Shown: piece after piece, positions 56,145-64,000 of the stretch
Position numbering within the stretch: the first letter of the stretch is position 1
Layout: the number at the start of each line of letters is the position of its first letter
Assembly: GCF_001514205.1 (NCBI RefSeq)
Contig: NZ_KQ948769.1
Location: forward strand, 307,501-371,500
DNA from: Streptomyces griseoruber
GTDB lineage: Bacteria; Actinomycetota; Actinomycetes; Streptomycetales; Streptomycetaceae
DNA length: 64,000 nucleotides
Direction of reading: 5' to 3'
The notes under the pieces: generated by a model
What the model was told of the DNA's origin: nothing
What the model saw: only the letters and a program-made list of their open reading frames with translations
Database searches by the model: none
Position numbers and translations under genes: made by a program

Positions 56145-59100
56145 GTGACGGGATTTCGGCTGCTGGGGCCCGTGGAGTTATGGGTGTCGGGCCGGCCGGT
56201 GGAACTGGGTCCCGCCAAACGGCGCACGCTCCTCGCGGCGCTGCTCGTGGACGCGGGCCGCTGGGTGTCCGCCGAGACACTGATCGACCGGGTCTGGGGC
56301 GAGGAGCCGCCCGCCCAGGTACGGGCCACGCTCTACGCCCATGTCGCCCGGATCCGCCGGGTTCTCGCGGAGACGCTTCCGCACCTCGGCGACGGTGACG
56401 GCGCCGGGGCCCCCTCGCAGCCACCCCTGTCGCGCGGCTCGGGGGGCTACCGGCTCGACATCCCGCCGGACCTGGTCGACGCGCACCGGTTCCGCGGCCT
56501 GGTCACGACGGCCCGGCAGACCGGCGGATCCGACGCGGCGCGGGTGGCGGCGCTGCGGGAGGCGATGGGGCTGTGGCGGGGCGAGCCGCTCGCCGGACTG
56601 CCCGGCGACTGGGCGGCGCGGACCCGGGAGAGCTGGTCGCAGCAGCGGATCTACGCCGTCCTGGACTGGGCGGCCGCCGAACTCCGCGTCGGCGGACACC
56701 TCGTGGTGGTCGACGCGCTGTCCGTCCTGGTCGCCGAACACCCGCTGGTCGAGCCGCTCGCCGTGGCGCTGATGCGGGCGCTGCACGCCGCCGGGCGCGC
56801 CCCCGAGGCGCTCGCCTGCTACACCGCCCTGCGCAAGCGGCTGGCCGAGGAACTCGGCACCGCCCCCGGGGCCGAGGCACGGCAGGCACACCAGGCGATC
56901 CTGGGCGGCAAGGCCGCCGGAGGGGCCGCCCACCGCCCACCGCCCGCCACCGGCACCGCCACCGGCACCGGACGGGCCGGCAGCCGCCCCGCGCAACTCC
57001 CCATGGAGGCAGCGGGGTTCACCGGCCGTGACGAGGAACTGGCCCGGCTGGACAAGATCCTGGTCGCGGCGCCGGAGCGGCCGGCCGCCGTGGTCGTCTC
57101 GGCGGTGTCCGGCACGGCGGGCGTGGGCAAGACGGCGCTGGCGGTGCACTGGGCGCACCGGGTCCGGGACCGCTTCCCGGACGGCCAGCTGTATGTGAAC
57201 CTGCGCGGCTACGACCCCGAGCAGCCCCTGACCGCCGCCGACGCGCTGGTCCGGTTCCTCACCGCGCTCGGGGTCCCGGGGCAGGACGTCCCGCTGGAGC
57301 CGGACGACCGGGCGGCACGCTACCGCAGCGAGATCGCCGACCGGCGGATGCTGATCGTCCTGGACAACGCCGCCACCGTCGAGCAGGTCCGCCCCCTGCT
57401 GCCCGGCACCGGAACCTGCGCCGTCCTGGTGACCAGCCGGGACAGCCTGGCCGGACTGGTCGCCCGGGAGGGCGCCCACCGCCTCGACCTCGATCTGCTG
57501 CCCGCCGACGCCGCCCGCGCCCTGCTGCGCCGGCTCGTCGGCCCCCGCGCCGAGGCCGAACCCGACGCCGTCGACGCCCTCGCCGCACAGTGCGCCCGGC
57601 TGCCGCTCGCGCTGCGGGTCGCCGCGGAACTCGCCGCCGCCCGCCCCGCCACGCCGCTCGCCGACCTCGTCGCCGAACTCACCGACCAGCAGCGGCGACT
57701 GGACCTGCTCGACGCGGACGGCGACCCCCGGGCCGCCGTCACCGCGGTGTTCTCCTGGTCGCTGCGGCAGCTCCCGGCGGACGCGGCCCGCGCCTTCCGG
57801 CTGCTCGGTCTGCACCCCGGCCCCGACCTCGACGCCCACGCCGCCGCCGCGCTCACCGACAGCGAAACGGCGGACGCCCGCCGGGCCCTCGACGTCCTCG
57901 CCCGCGCCCATCTGGTCCAGCGCGTGGACGGCAGCCGGTACGGCATGCACGACCTGCTGCGCGCCTACGCCACCCGGCTCGCCACGGCCGAGGACACCCC
58001 TCGGGCCCGTGAGGCGGCCCTCGACCGGCTGTTCGACCACTACCTCGCCACCGCGGCCGCCGCCATGACCTGCCTCCACCCGGCCGAGGCCCATCTGCGA
58101 CCGCCCGCCCCCGAGGCCGCCACCCCCGACCTGTCCGATCCCGACGCCGCGCGCGCCTGGCTGAACGCCGAGCGGGCGACCCTGACGGCGATGTCCGCCC
58201 ACACCGCCACCCACGGCCGGCCCACCCACGCCATCCGGCTCTCCCTCACCCTGTACCGGCACCTCATCACCGGCCGGCACACCGACGGCCTCACCATCCA
58301 CGGGCACGCCCGGGACGCCGCCCGGCTGATCGGCGATCCGGCGAGCGAGGCCCGCGCGCTGCTCGGCATCGGCACCGCCCACTGGCAACTGGCCCGGCAC
58401 GAACCGGCGAGGCGGCACCTCCAGGAGGCGCTGGCGCTGTTCCGGCAGGCCGACGACCCGACCGGCCAGGCCCGCGCCCTCGTCAACCTCGGACTCGTCG
58501 ACGAGCGACTGGGCCGCTTCCGGTCGGCCGTCGGCTTCCTCGAACAGGCTCTGGTGCTGTACCGCAACGCCGGGGACCGGTCGGGCGAGGCGATCGTGCT
58601 GAAGGACCTCGCCACCGTCGAGGGCCAGCTGGGCCGCTACGGGGAGGCCGCCGAGCGGCTCCAGCAGGCCCTGGATCTGCTCCGCCGGACCGGCAACCGG
58701 TATCTGGAGGCCCACGCGCTCAACGACCTCGGCACGGTCGAGGCGCGCCTCGACCGCCTCGACTCGGCGGCCCGCCACCAGGAACAGGCCCTGATCCTGC
58801 TCCGGGAGGTCGGCGACCGGTACGGCGAAGCCGGGGCGCTGCACAGCCTCGGTATCGTCCACACCCGGCTCGGCCGGCCCGCGCAGGCCGCCGAGTGCCA
58901 CCGGCAGGCGCTCGCCCTCTACCGCCAGAACGGCGACCGGGACGGCGAAGCCAGAGCGCTGAACGGCCTCGGCGAGACCGCCCGGGCCGCCGGCCGTCCC
59001 CTCGACGCCCTCACCCCTCACACCGACGCCCTCGCCATCGCGGAGGACATCGGCAATCCCGGCCAGCAGGCCCGTGCCCACAGCGGCCTGGGCGACGCCC

Positions 59101-59234
59101 ACCACGCCCTCGGCGACACCCCCCTGGCCGTCACGTGCTACGGGCGGGCCCTGACCCTCTACACCGACCTGGGCATGCCCGAGTCGGCCGCCCTCCGCAC
59201 GACCCTGGCCGCCCTCACCGATACGGAGCCGTAG
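56145..59234 (+). CDS. SARP-type transcriptional regulator with NB-ARC and TPR domains (AfsR-like)
   Basis: 1029 aa, cytoplasmic. GTG 56145 behind AGGGGAGA. Residues 1-95: OmpR-like winged helix (FRLLGPVELWVSGRPVELGP, KRRTLLAALLVDAGRWVSAE). About 100-245: bacterial transcriptional activation domain (EPLAGLPGDWAARTRESWSQ). About 320-560: NB-ARC ATPase, P-loop VSGTAGVGKTALAVHW, LIVLDNAATVEQVRPLLPG. About 720-1020: TPR repeats (HNxGxVxxRLGR-like units, ALNGLGETARAAGRPLDAL). Architecture matches AfsR, a global antibiotic regulator. A TTA codon at 56178-56180 (codon 12) implies bldA control. No biosynthetic cluster beside it, so targets unknown. Confidence 0.9.
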   Translation: MTGFRLLGPVELWVSGRPVELGPAKRRTLLAALLVDAGRWVSAETLIDRVWGEEPPAQVRATLYAHVARIRRVLAETLPHLGDGDGAGAPSQPPLSRGSGGYRLDIPPDLVDAHRFRGLVTTARQTGGSDAARVAALREAMGLWRGEPLAGLPGDWAARTRESWSQQRIYAVLDWAAAELRVGGHLVVVDALSVLVAEHPLVEPLAVALMRALHAAGRAPEALACYTALRKRLAEELGTAPGAEARQAHQAILGGKAAGGAAHRPPPATGTATGTGRAGSRPAQLPMEAAGFTGRDEELARLDKILVAAPERPAAVVVSAVSGTAGVGKTALAVHWAHRVRDRFPDGQLYVNLRGYDPEQPLTAADALVRFLTALGVPGQDVPLEPDDRAARYRSEIADRRMLIVLDNAATVEQVRPLLPGTGTCAVLVTSRDSLAGLVAREGAHRLDLDLLPADAARALLRRLVGPRAEAEPDAVDALAAQCARLPLALRVAAELAAARPATPLADLVAELTDQQRRLDLLDADGDPRAAVTAVFSWSLRQLPADAARAFRLLGLHPGPDLDAHAAAALTDSETADARRALDVLARAHLVQRVDGSRYGMHDLLRAYATRLATAEDTPRAREAALDRLFDHYLATAAAAMTCLHPAEAHLRPPAPEAATPDLSDPDAARAWLNAERATLTAMSAHTATHGRPTHAIRLSLTLYRHLITGRHTDGLTIHGHARDAARLIGDPASEARALLGIGTAHWQLARHEPARRHLQEALALFRQADDPTGQARALVNLGLVDERLGRFRSAVGFLEQALVLYRNAGDRSGEAIVLKDLATVEGQLGRYGEAAERLQQALDLLRRTGNRYLEAHALNDLGTVEARLDRLDSAARHQEQALILLREVGDRYGEAGALHSLGIVHTRLGRPAQAAECHRQALALYRQNGDRDGEARALNGLGETARAAGRPLDALTPHTDALAIAEDIGNPGQQARAHSGLGDAHHALGDTPLAVTCYGRALTLYTDLGMPESAALRTTLAALTDTEP

Positions 59235-59238
59235 AAAA

Positions 59239-59265
59239 GGGCGCCCGGTACGGCACCGGGCGCCC
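59239..59265. terminator. bidirectional terminator between SARP gene and pepN
   Basis: gggcgcccggt (59239-59249) pairs with accgggcgccc (59255-59265), 5-nt loop, between convergent genes. Followed by cctcatc; AAAA precedes it, giving a short T run on the minus strand. Confidence 0.85.
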
Positions 59266-59280
59266 TCATCGCCGTACGCA

Positions 59281-59320
59281 CGGCTACCGCACGAACGGCT
59301 ACCGCACGAACGGCTACCGC
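59281..59320. repeat. 15-bp tandem repeat at the pepN 3' end
   Basis: cggctaccgcacgaa at 59281 and 59296, then cggctaccgc at 59311. The last copy overlaps the pepN stop; the rest is downstream noncoding sequence. Confidence 0.85.
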
Positions 59321-61881
59321 GCGTCCGCCTCCTGGGCCTTCAGCGCGCGGTCCACGCCCGCGCGGGCCTCGGAGACGAGGCGGCGCAGGGCCGCGTTCGG
59401 CTCGGCGGAGGACAGCCAGGCGTCCGTCTTGGCCAGGGTCTCCCGGGAGACCTGGATCGCCGGGTAGAGGCCGATCGCGATCTGCTGGGCGATCTCGTGC
59501 GAACGGGACTCCCAGATGCCCTTGACCACCTCGAAGTACTTGTCGGTGTACGGGGCGAGCAGCTCGCGCTGGTCGGTCTGGACAAACCCGCCGATGACGG
59601 CCTCCTGGACCGCGTTGGGCAGCTTGTCGGACTCCACGACCTGCGCCCAGGCCTCCGCCTTGGCCTCCGGCGTCGGACGGGCGGCCCGGGCGGTCGCCGC
59701 GTGCCGCTCACCGGCGGCGGTCTTGTCGCGCCCGTACTCGCCGGCGATCTCCGCCTCGTCGAACCGGCCCACGGCCGCGAGACGCTCCACGAACGCCCAG
59801 CGCAGTTCGGTGTCGACGGCCAGGCCCTCGATGGTCTGCGAACCGTCCAGCAGGGCCTCCAGCAGGTCGAGCTGCTCCGGCGTACGGGCGGTGGCGGCGA
59901 AGGCCCGGGCCCAGGCGAGCTGGTGGTCGCCGCCCGCGGCGGACGTCCGCAGATGGGCCAGCGTGGCGTCGGTCCAGCGGGTGAGGAGGGCCTCACGGGT
60001 GGCCGGGGCGCCGTACAGGTCGATGGCGAGCTTGACCTGACGGTGCAGCGACTGCACCACGCCGATGTCGGACTCCTTGCCGATGCCGGACAACACCAGG
60101 GACAGGTAGTCGCGGGTGGGCAGTTCGGCGTCCCGGGTCATGTCCCAGGCCGAGGCCCAGCACAGGGCGCGGGGCAGGGAGGACGCGAAGTCGCCGAGGT
60201 GCTCGGTGACGAAGGCGAGGGACTGCTCGTCGAGCCGGACCTTGGCGTACGACAGGTCGTCGTCGTTGAGCAGGACGACCGCCGGACGGCGCGTGCCGAC
60301 CAGCTGCGGTACGGCGGTCAGCTCGCCGTCGACGTCCAGTTCGAGGCGCTCGCCGCGCACCAGCTTGCCGCTCGCGTCGTCGAGGTCGTACAGACCGACG
60401 GCGATGCGGTGCGGCCGCAGGGTGGGCTCCCCCTTGGCGCCCGCGGGGAGCGCCGGGGCCTCCTGGCGGATCGCGAACGAGGTGATGACACCGCTCGCGT
60501 CCGTCTCGATCTCCGGGCGCAGGATGTTGATGCCGGCCGTCTCCAGCCATGCCTTCGACCAGGCCTTCAGATCACGGCCGGAGGTCTCCTCCAGGGCGCC
60601 GAGCAGGTCGGACAGGCGCGTGTTGCCGAAGGCGTGCGCCTTGAAATACGCCTGGACGCCCTGGAAGAACTCGTCCATGCCGACGTAGGCGACGAGCTGC
60701 TTCAGCACGGACGCGCCCTTGGCGTACGTGATGCCGTCGAAGTTGACCAGGACGTCGTCCAGGTCGCGGATCTCGGCCATGATCGGGTGGGTGGACGGCA
60801 GCTGGTCCTGCCGGTAGGCCCACGTCTTCATGGAGTTGGCGAAGGTGGTCCAGGAGTGCGGCCACCGGGACTCGGGGTAGTACGCCTGGCAGGCGATGGA
60901 GGTGTACGTGGCGAACGACTCGTTCAGCCACAGGTCGTTCCACCACTCCATGGTGACCAGGTCGCCGAACCACATGTGGGCCAGCTCGTGCAGGATGGTC
61001 TCGGCGCGCACCTCGTACGCCGCGTCGGTCACCTTGGACCGGAAGACGTACTGGTCGCGGATGGTGACCGCGCCCGCGTTCTCCATCGCGCCCGCGTTGA
61101 ACTCCGGTACGAACAACTGGTCGTACTTCTTGAACGGGTACGCGTAGTCGAACTTCTCCTGGAACCAGTCGAAGCCCTGCCGTGTCACCTCGAAGATCGC
61201 GTCCGAGTCGAGGAACTCGGCGAGGGAGGGCCGGCAGTAGATGCCGAGCGGCACGGACTGCCCGTCCTTCTCGTACACGCTGTGCACGGAGTGGTACGGC
61301 CCCACGATCAGCGCGGTGATGTAGCTGGAGATCCGGGGCGTCGGCTCGAAGGCCCAGACGTCGTCCTTGGGCTCGGGCGTCGGGGAGTTGGAGATGACGG
61401 TCCAGCCGGTCGGCGCCTTCACGGTGAACCGGAAGGTGGCCTTCAGGTCCGGCTGCTCGAAGGAGGCGAACACCCGGCGGGCGTCCGGCACCTCGAACTG
61501 CGTGTACAGGTACGCCTGCTCGTCGACCGGGTCGACGAACCGGTGCAGGCCCTCGCCGGTGTTGGTGTAGGCGCAGTCGGCGACGACCCGCAGGACGTTA
61601 CGGCCTTCCAGCAGGCCCGGCAGCGCGATCCGGGAGTCCTTGAAGACCTCCGCCGCGTCCAGCGGATCGCCGTTCAGCGTGACCTCGTGGACGGCCGGGG
61701 CGACCAGGTCGATGAAGGACTCCGCACCGCCTTCGGCGACATCGAAGCGCACCGTGGTCACGGACCGGTAGGTGCCGCCCTCCTGCGCGCCGGAGAGATC
61801 GAGATCGATCTCGTACGAGTCAACGGTGAGCAGCTTCGCCCGCTGCTGCGCCTCTTCGCGAGTCAGGTTTGTGCCAGGCAC
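59314..61881 (-). CDS. pepN: aminopeptidase N (M1 family)
   Basis: 855 aa, family length. Zinc metallopeptidase removing N-terminal residues from peptides. Exopeptidase motif FNAGAMENAGAVTIRDQY, zinc motif ILHELAHMWFGDLVTMEWWN and the distal Glu in DLWLNESFATY. Conserved N-terminal barrel (GEGLHRFVDPVDEQAYLYTQ) and C-terminal helical domain present. GTG 61881 with GAGGAG upstream (spacing 11). Cytoplasmic, monocistronic. Confidence 0.95.
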   Translation of the reverse strand: MPGTNLTREEAQQRAKLLTVDSYEIDLDLSGAQEGGTYRSVTTVRFDVAEGGAESFIDLVAPAVHEVTLNGDPLDAAEVFKDSRIALPGLLEGRNVLRVVADCAYTNTGEGLHRFVDPVDEQAYLYTQFEVPDARRVFASFEQPDLKATFRFTVKAPTGWTVISNSPTPEPKDDVWAFEPTPRISSYITALIVGPYHSVHSVYEKDGQSVPLGIYCRPSLAEFLDSDAIFEVTRQGFDWFQEKFDYAYPFKKYDQLFVPEFNAGAMENAGAVTIRDQYVFRSKVTDAAYEVRAETILHELAHMWFGDLVTMEWWNDLWLNESFATYTSIACQAYYPESRWPHSWTTFANSMKTWAYRQDQLPSTHPIMAEIRDLDDVLVNFDGITYAKGASVLKQLVAYVGMDEFFQGVQAYFKAHAFGNTRLSDLLGALEETSGRDLKAWSKAWLETAGINILRPEIETDASGVITSFAIRQEAPALPAGAKGEPTLRPHRIAVGLYDLDDASGKLVRGERLELDVDGELTAVPQLVGTRRPAVVLLNDDDLSYAKVRLDEQSLAFVTEHLGDFASSLPRALCWASAWDMTRDAELPTRDYLSLVLSGIGKESDIGVVQSLHRQVKLAIDLYGAPATREALLTRWTDATLAHLRTSAAGGDHQLAWARAFAATARTPEQLDLLEALLDGSQTIEGLAVDTELRWAFVERLAAVGRFDEAEIAGEYGRDKTAAGERHAATARAARPTPEAKAEAWAQVVESDKLPNAVQEAVIGGFVQTDQRELLAPYTDKYFEVVKGIWESRSHEIAQQIAIGLYPAIQVSRETLAKTDAWLSSAEPNAALRRLVSEARAGVDRALKAQEADAR

Positions 61882-62249
61882 GCGGTCATCTCCTCGTTAT
61901 GGGTGGGTTGCGCCATCCTTCCACGGGTCGGGTGCCCGGGGCGACGACGTTAGGGGTGGTCCGACGGCGCGTTGGAGGGGCGACCGGCGCCTTTCCGGGG
62001 TGACGGTCCGTCCGCTCCCCGGGACGGGAGGAGAAGCGTGCCCGGGGCGCTGGATGGCGGAGGCATGTCCTCTGCCCCGGGGGCGTGCCCGGGCGGGCAC
62101 CGGGCAGCGCCCCGGGCGGGGTGACGGACGGGTACCGGCCCTGGGGGTACGGCCTGTCAGCGGGGCAGCGGCCCCGGCCCGTGCGGGGCAGCGCGCGCCA
62201 CGAGCCAGGCGGCCGCTGCCCCTCGGGAGTCGCCGTTCGGGCGGCGTTC
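61882..62249. other. intergenic region between helicase and pepN
   Basis: About 370 bp upstream of pepN and downstream of the helicase stop. No convincing ORF. No clear terminator identified. Confidence 0.5.
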
Positions 62250-64000
62250 CTACGCGCCCCGGCGGTCGTTCCGGCGGTCGGTGCCGCGTCCGGCGGCTGC
62301 GGCGGAGCCGCCCGTGGTTCCAGTGCTGCGGTTTCCCGTCCGGCGGCCCGATCCGCGGGTGCCGCCGGCTGTGGTCCGGCGGTCGGAGCCGCGTCCGCCT
62401 GTTCCGGCCGTGCCTCCGCCGGAGCCGCGTCCGCCTGTTCCGGCCGTGCCTCCGCCGGAGCCGCGTCCGCCCTTGGCGGAGGTGGTGCCGTCGGCCGCAC
62501 CGGCGGTGGTGCGGCGGCCGGTGCCACGACCGCCCGTTCCCGCGGTGCCACCACCCGAGGCCCCGCCGGAGCCGCGCCCGGCCTTGCCGGTCGGCGCGTC
62601 GGCCGTGGCCCGGCGGGCGGTGGTGCGTCCGTTCGCCTCGGTGGCGCCCGTCTGCCCGGCCGATGCCGATCGGCGGGCGGAACCGCGCGTGGCGGCCGGG
62701 GCGGCGGTGTCCGCCGTAGCCGTGCCGGACGGGCCCCGGCGTCCCCTCGTCCGGGTGGTCGAGGCGCCGGTTCCGGTCCGTCGGCGGGACGGGCGGGACG
62801 CGGGCGGTTCGGCCGGCTGGGGGAGTTCGATCGTGACCGCGACGCCGGACGGCTCGCGGGCGCCCGTGAGGGTGGCCAGTTCCGTGTCGCCCGACGTGAC
62901 GCGGGCCGTCCGGGGGCGGATGCCCGCGTCCGACAGGAGCCGGGTGACGTCCCGCTTCTGGTCCGGCAGGACCAGGGTGACCACGCTGCCGGAGCCGCCG
63001 GCACGGGCCGTACGGCCGCCCCGGTGGAGGTAGTCCTTGTGGTCGGTCGGCGGATCGACGTTCACGACGAGGTCGAGGTCGTCGATGTGTATGCCCCGGG
63101 CCGCGACGTTCGTCGCCACCAGCGCGGTGACCTGACCGTTCTTGAACTGCTCCAGCGTGCGGTTGCGCTGCGGCTGGGAGCGGCCCCCGTGCAGGGCCGC
63201 CGCCCGTACGCCCACGGCCAGCAGCCGCTTGGCGAGCCGGTCGGCGGACCGCTTGGTGTCGAGGAAGAGGATGACCCGGCCGTCACGGGCCGCGATGCGC
63301 GTGGTGACGGCCTTCTTGTCGGTCTCGTCCTGGAGATGGAGGACGTGATGCTCCATCGTGGTCACCGCCCCCGCGGACGGATCCACGGAGTGCACCACGG
63401 GATCGGTCAGGAACTGCTGCACGAGGCGGTCGATGTTGGCGTCCAGGGTGGCCGAGAACAGCAACCGCTGGCCGTCGGGCCGCACCAGCCGGATCAGCTT
63501 GGTGATCTGCGGCAGGAAGCCCATGTCGGTCATCTGGTCGGCTTCGTCCAGCACCGTGATCCGCACCTGGTCGAGGACGCAGTCCCCGCGCTCCACGAGA
63601 TCGTTGAGCCGGCCGGGGCTCGCCACGACCACCTCGGTGCCGCGCCGGAGCGCGTCGGCCTGCTTGGTGATCGACAGCCCGCCGACCACGGTGGCCAGCC
63701 GTAGGTTCACCGCCGTCGCGTAGGGCGTCAGCGCGTCCGTCACCTGGAGGGCGAGTTCCCGGGTGGGCACCAGCACGAGGGCGAGCGGAGCCCTCGGAGC
63801 CGCCCGCAGCCCGGCCGTGCGGGCCAGCAGCGCCAGCCCGAACGCGAGGGTCTTGCCGGAGCCGGTGCGTCCCCGCCCCAGCAGGTCACGGCCGGCGAGC
63901 GAGTTGGGCAGGGTGGCGGCCTGGATGGGGAAAGGCGCGGTCACGCCCTGCGCGGTGAGGGTTTTCAGCAGTCCCGAGGGCATGTCCAGGGCCGCGAAGT
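62250..64000 (-). CDS. DEAD-box RNA helicase, 5' end beyond window
   Basis: At least 583 codons; the frame stays open past the right edge (FAALDMPSGLL reads through it), so the true start is outside. Helicase motifs: Q-motif region VTAPFPIQAATLPNSLAGRD, Walker A GRTGSGKTLAFGLAL, VPTRELALQV, ASPGRL, DEADQMTDMGF, LFSATLD, then ATNVAARGIHIDDLDLVVNV and HRGGRTARAGGSG. After about residue 390 comes a 190-residue basic tail rich in Arg, Gly, Thr and Ser with repeats GGRGSGGGTAGT, an RNA-binding RGG-type tail. Probable role in RNA remodelling or cold adaptation. Confidence 0.92.
   Translation of the reverse strand, partial: FAALDMPSGLLKTLTAQGVTAPFPIQAATLPNSLAGRDLLGRGRTGSGKTLAFGLALLARTAGLRAAPRAPLALVLVPTRELALQVTDALTPYATAVNLRLATVVGGLSITKQADALRRGTEVVVASPGRLNDLVERGDCVLDQVRITVLDEADQMTDMGFLPQITKLIRLVRPDGQRLLFSATLDANIDRLVQQFLTDPVVHSVDPSAGAVTTMEHHVLHLQDETDKKAVTTRIAARDGRVILFLDTKRSADRLAKRLLAVGVRAAALHGGRSQPQRNRTLEQFKNGQVTALVATNVAARGIHIDDLDLVVNVDPPTDHKDYLHRGGRTARAGGSGSVVTLVLPDQKRDVTRLLSDAGIRPRTARVTSGDTELATLTGAREPSGVAVTIELPQPAEPPASRPSRRRTGTGASTTRTRGRRGPSGTATADTAAPAATRGSARRSASAGQTGATEANGRTTARRATADAPTGKAGRGSGGASGGGTAGTGGRGTGRRTTAGAADGTTSAKGGRGSGGGTAGTGGRGSGGGTAGTGGRGSDRRTTAGGTRGSGRRTGNRSTGTTGGSAAAAGRGTDRRNDRRGA
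62385..62456. repeat. 36-bp perfect tandem repeat in helicase tail
   Basis: Two identical 36-bp units (62385-62420, 62421-62456) and the start of a third. They encode GGTAGTGGRGSG on the minus strand. Confidence 0.9.

Noticed and set aside
53123..56329. 1068-codon minus-strand frame opposite malQ
   Set aside because: Antisense to malQ with its conserved motifs; no recognisable domain.
56178..59105. 975-codon minus-strand frame opposite the SARP gene
   Set aside because: Antisense of the TPR/NB-ARC gene; product is repetitive Gly/Val/Glu-rich sequence.
59497..61953. 818-codon plus-strand frame opposite pepN
   Set aside because: pepN motifs (GAMEN, HELAH) on the minus strand settle the coding direction.

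Overview
The window is high-GC actinobacterial chromosome, almost certainly Streptomyces. The evidence is the GC-rich third codon positions, many GTG and TTG starts, chaplin genes next to a melC tyrosinase operon, dynamin-like sporulation GTPases beside a second SSB, a LAETG (sortase E type) surface protein, a csn-type chitosan-oligosaccharide operon and rare TTA (bldA) codons. Gene order resembles the S. coelicolor SCO27xx-SCO26xx region as I recall it. This was not checked by alignment.

Layout. 1-4.2 kb: three-gene exopolysaccharide operon on the minus strand (GT4 glycosyltransferase, polyprenyl-phosphate sugar-1-phosphate transferase, O-antigen-ligase-like protein that leaves the window with a repeat-rich tail). 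4.6-9.1 kb: cell-surface and melanin block (ChpF-like chaplin, small secreted proteins, VKOR, melC1-melC2, ChpG-like chaplin with an extra tail). 9.2-14.1 kb: a compact five-gene putative biosynthetic locus ending at a tRNA-Arg(TCT). It encodes an ACP, an FkbH-like glyceryl-loading protein, a BpsA-like aminopropyltransferase fused to GNAT, an AdoMet-decarboxylase homologue with altered active-site positions, and an Sfp-type PPTase. This is the best candidate for an undescribed system.

14.3-20.3 kb: DynA/DynB, SsbB and a thioester-domain surface protein. 20.3-22.9 kb: gene remnants (CMD, DJ-1-like, ECF41-like C-terminus), a membrane protein and a repeat-containing secreted protein. 22.9-27.6 kb: EttA, a hot-dog thioesterase, a conserved hypothetical, a truncated haemoglobin and a PCMT-like methyltransferase. 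27.6-38.5 kb: a minus-strand signalling operon read as glnX, glnH, a coiled-coil gene, pknG, PP2C, VWA, FHA, an enlarged relative of the mycobacterial GlnX-GlnH-PknG amino-acid-sensing system. 38.6-45.5 kb: csnREFGHK, with a palindromic CsnR-type operator ahead of csnR.

45.5-48.5 kb: a secreted Ig-like protein, an MscS channel and an HNH nuclease. 48.6-52.9 kb: ECF sigma, anti-sigma and three-gene ABC-2 transporter operon. 53.2-64 kb: malQ with a small upstream ORF, a probably leaderless membrane-protein gene, a large SARP-NB-ARC-TPR regulator with a TTA codon, pepN and the 3' part of a DEAD-box helicase gene that runs off the right edge.

Functionally the window is dominated by the cell surface and development (EPS, chaplins, melanin, thioester adhesin, dynamins), by nutrient sensing and uptake (Glu/Asp-PknG, chitosan oligosaccharides, maltodextrin) and by one uncharacterised polyamine/ACP pathway. 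TTA codons in the sugar transferase, the coiled-coil gene of the pknG operon and the SARP regulator suggest bldA control of these loci.
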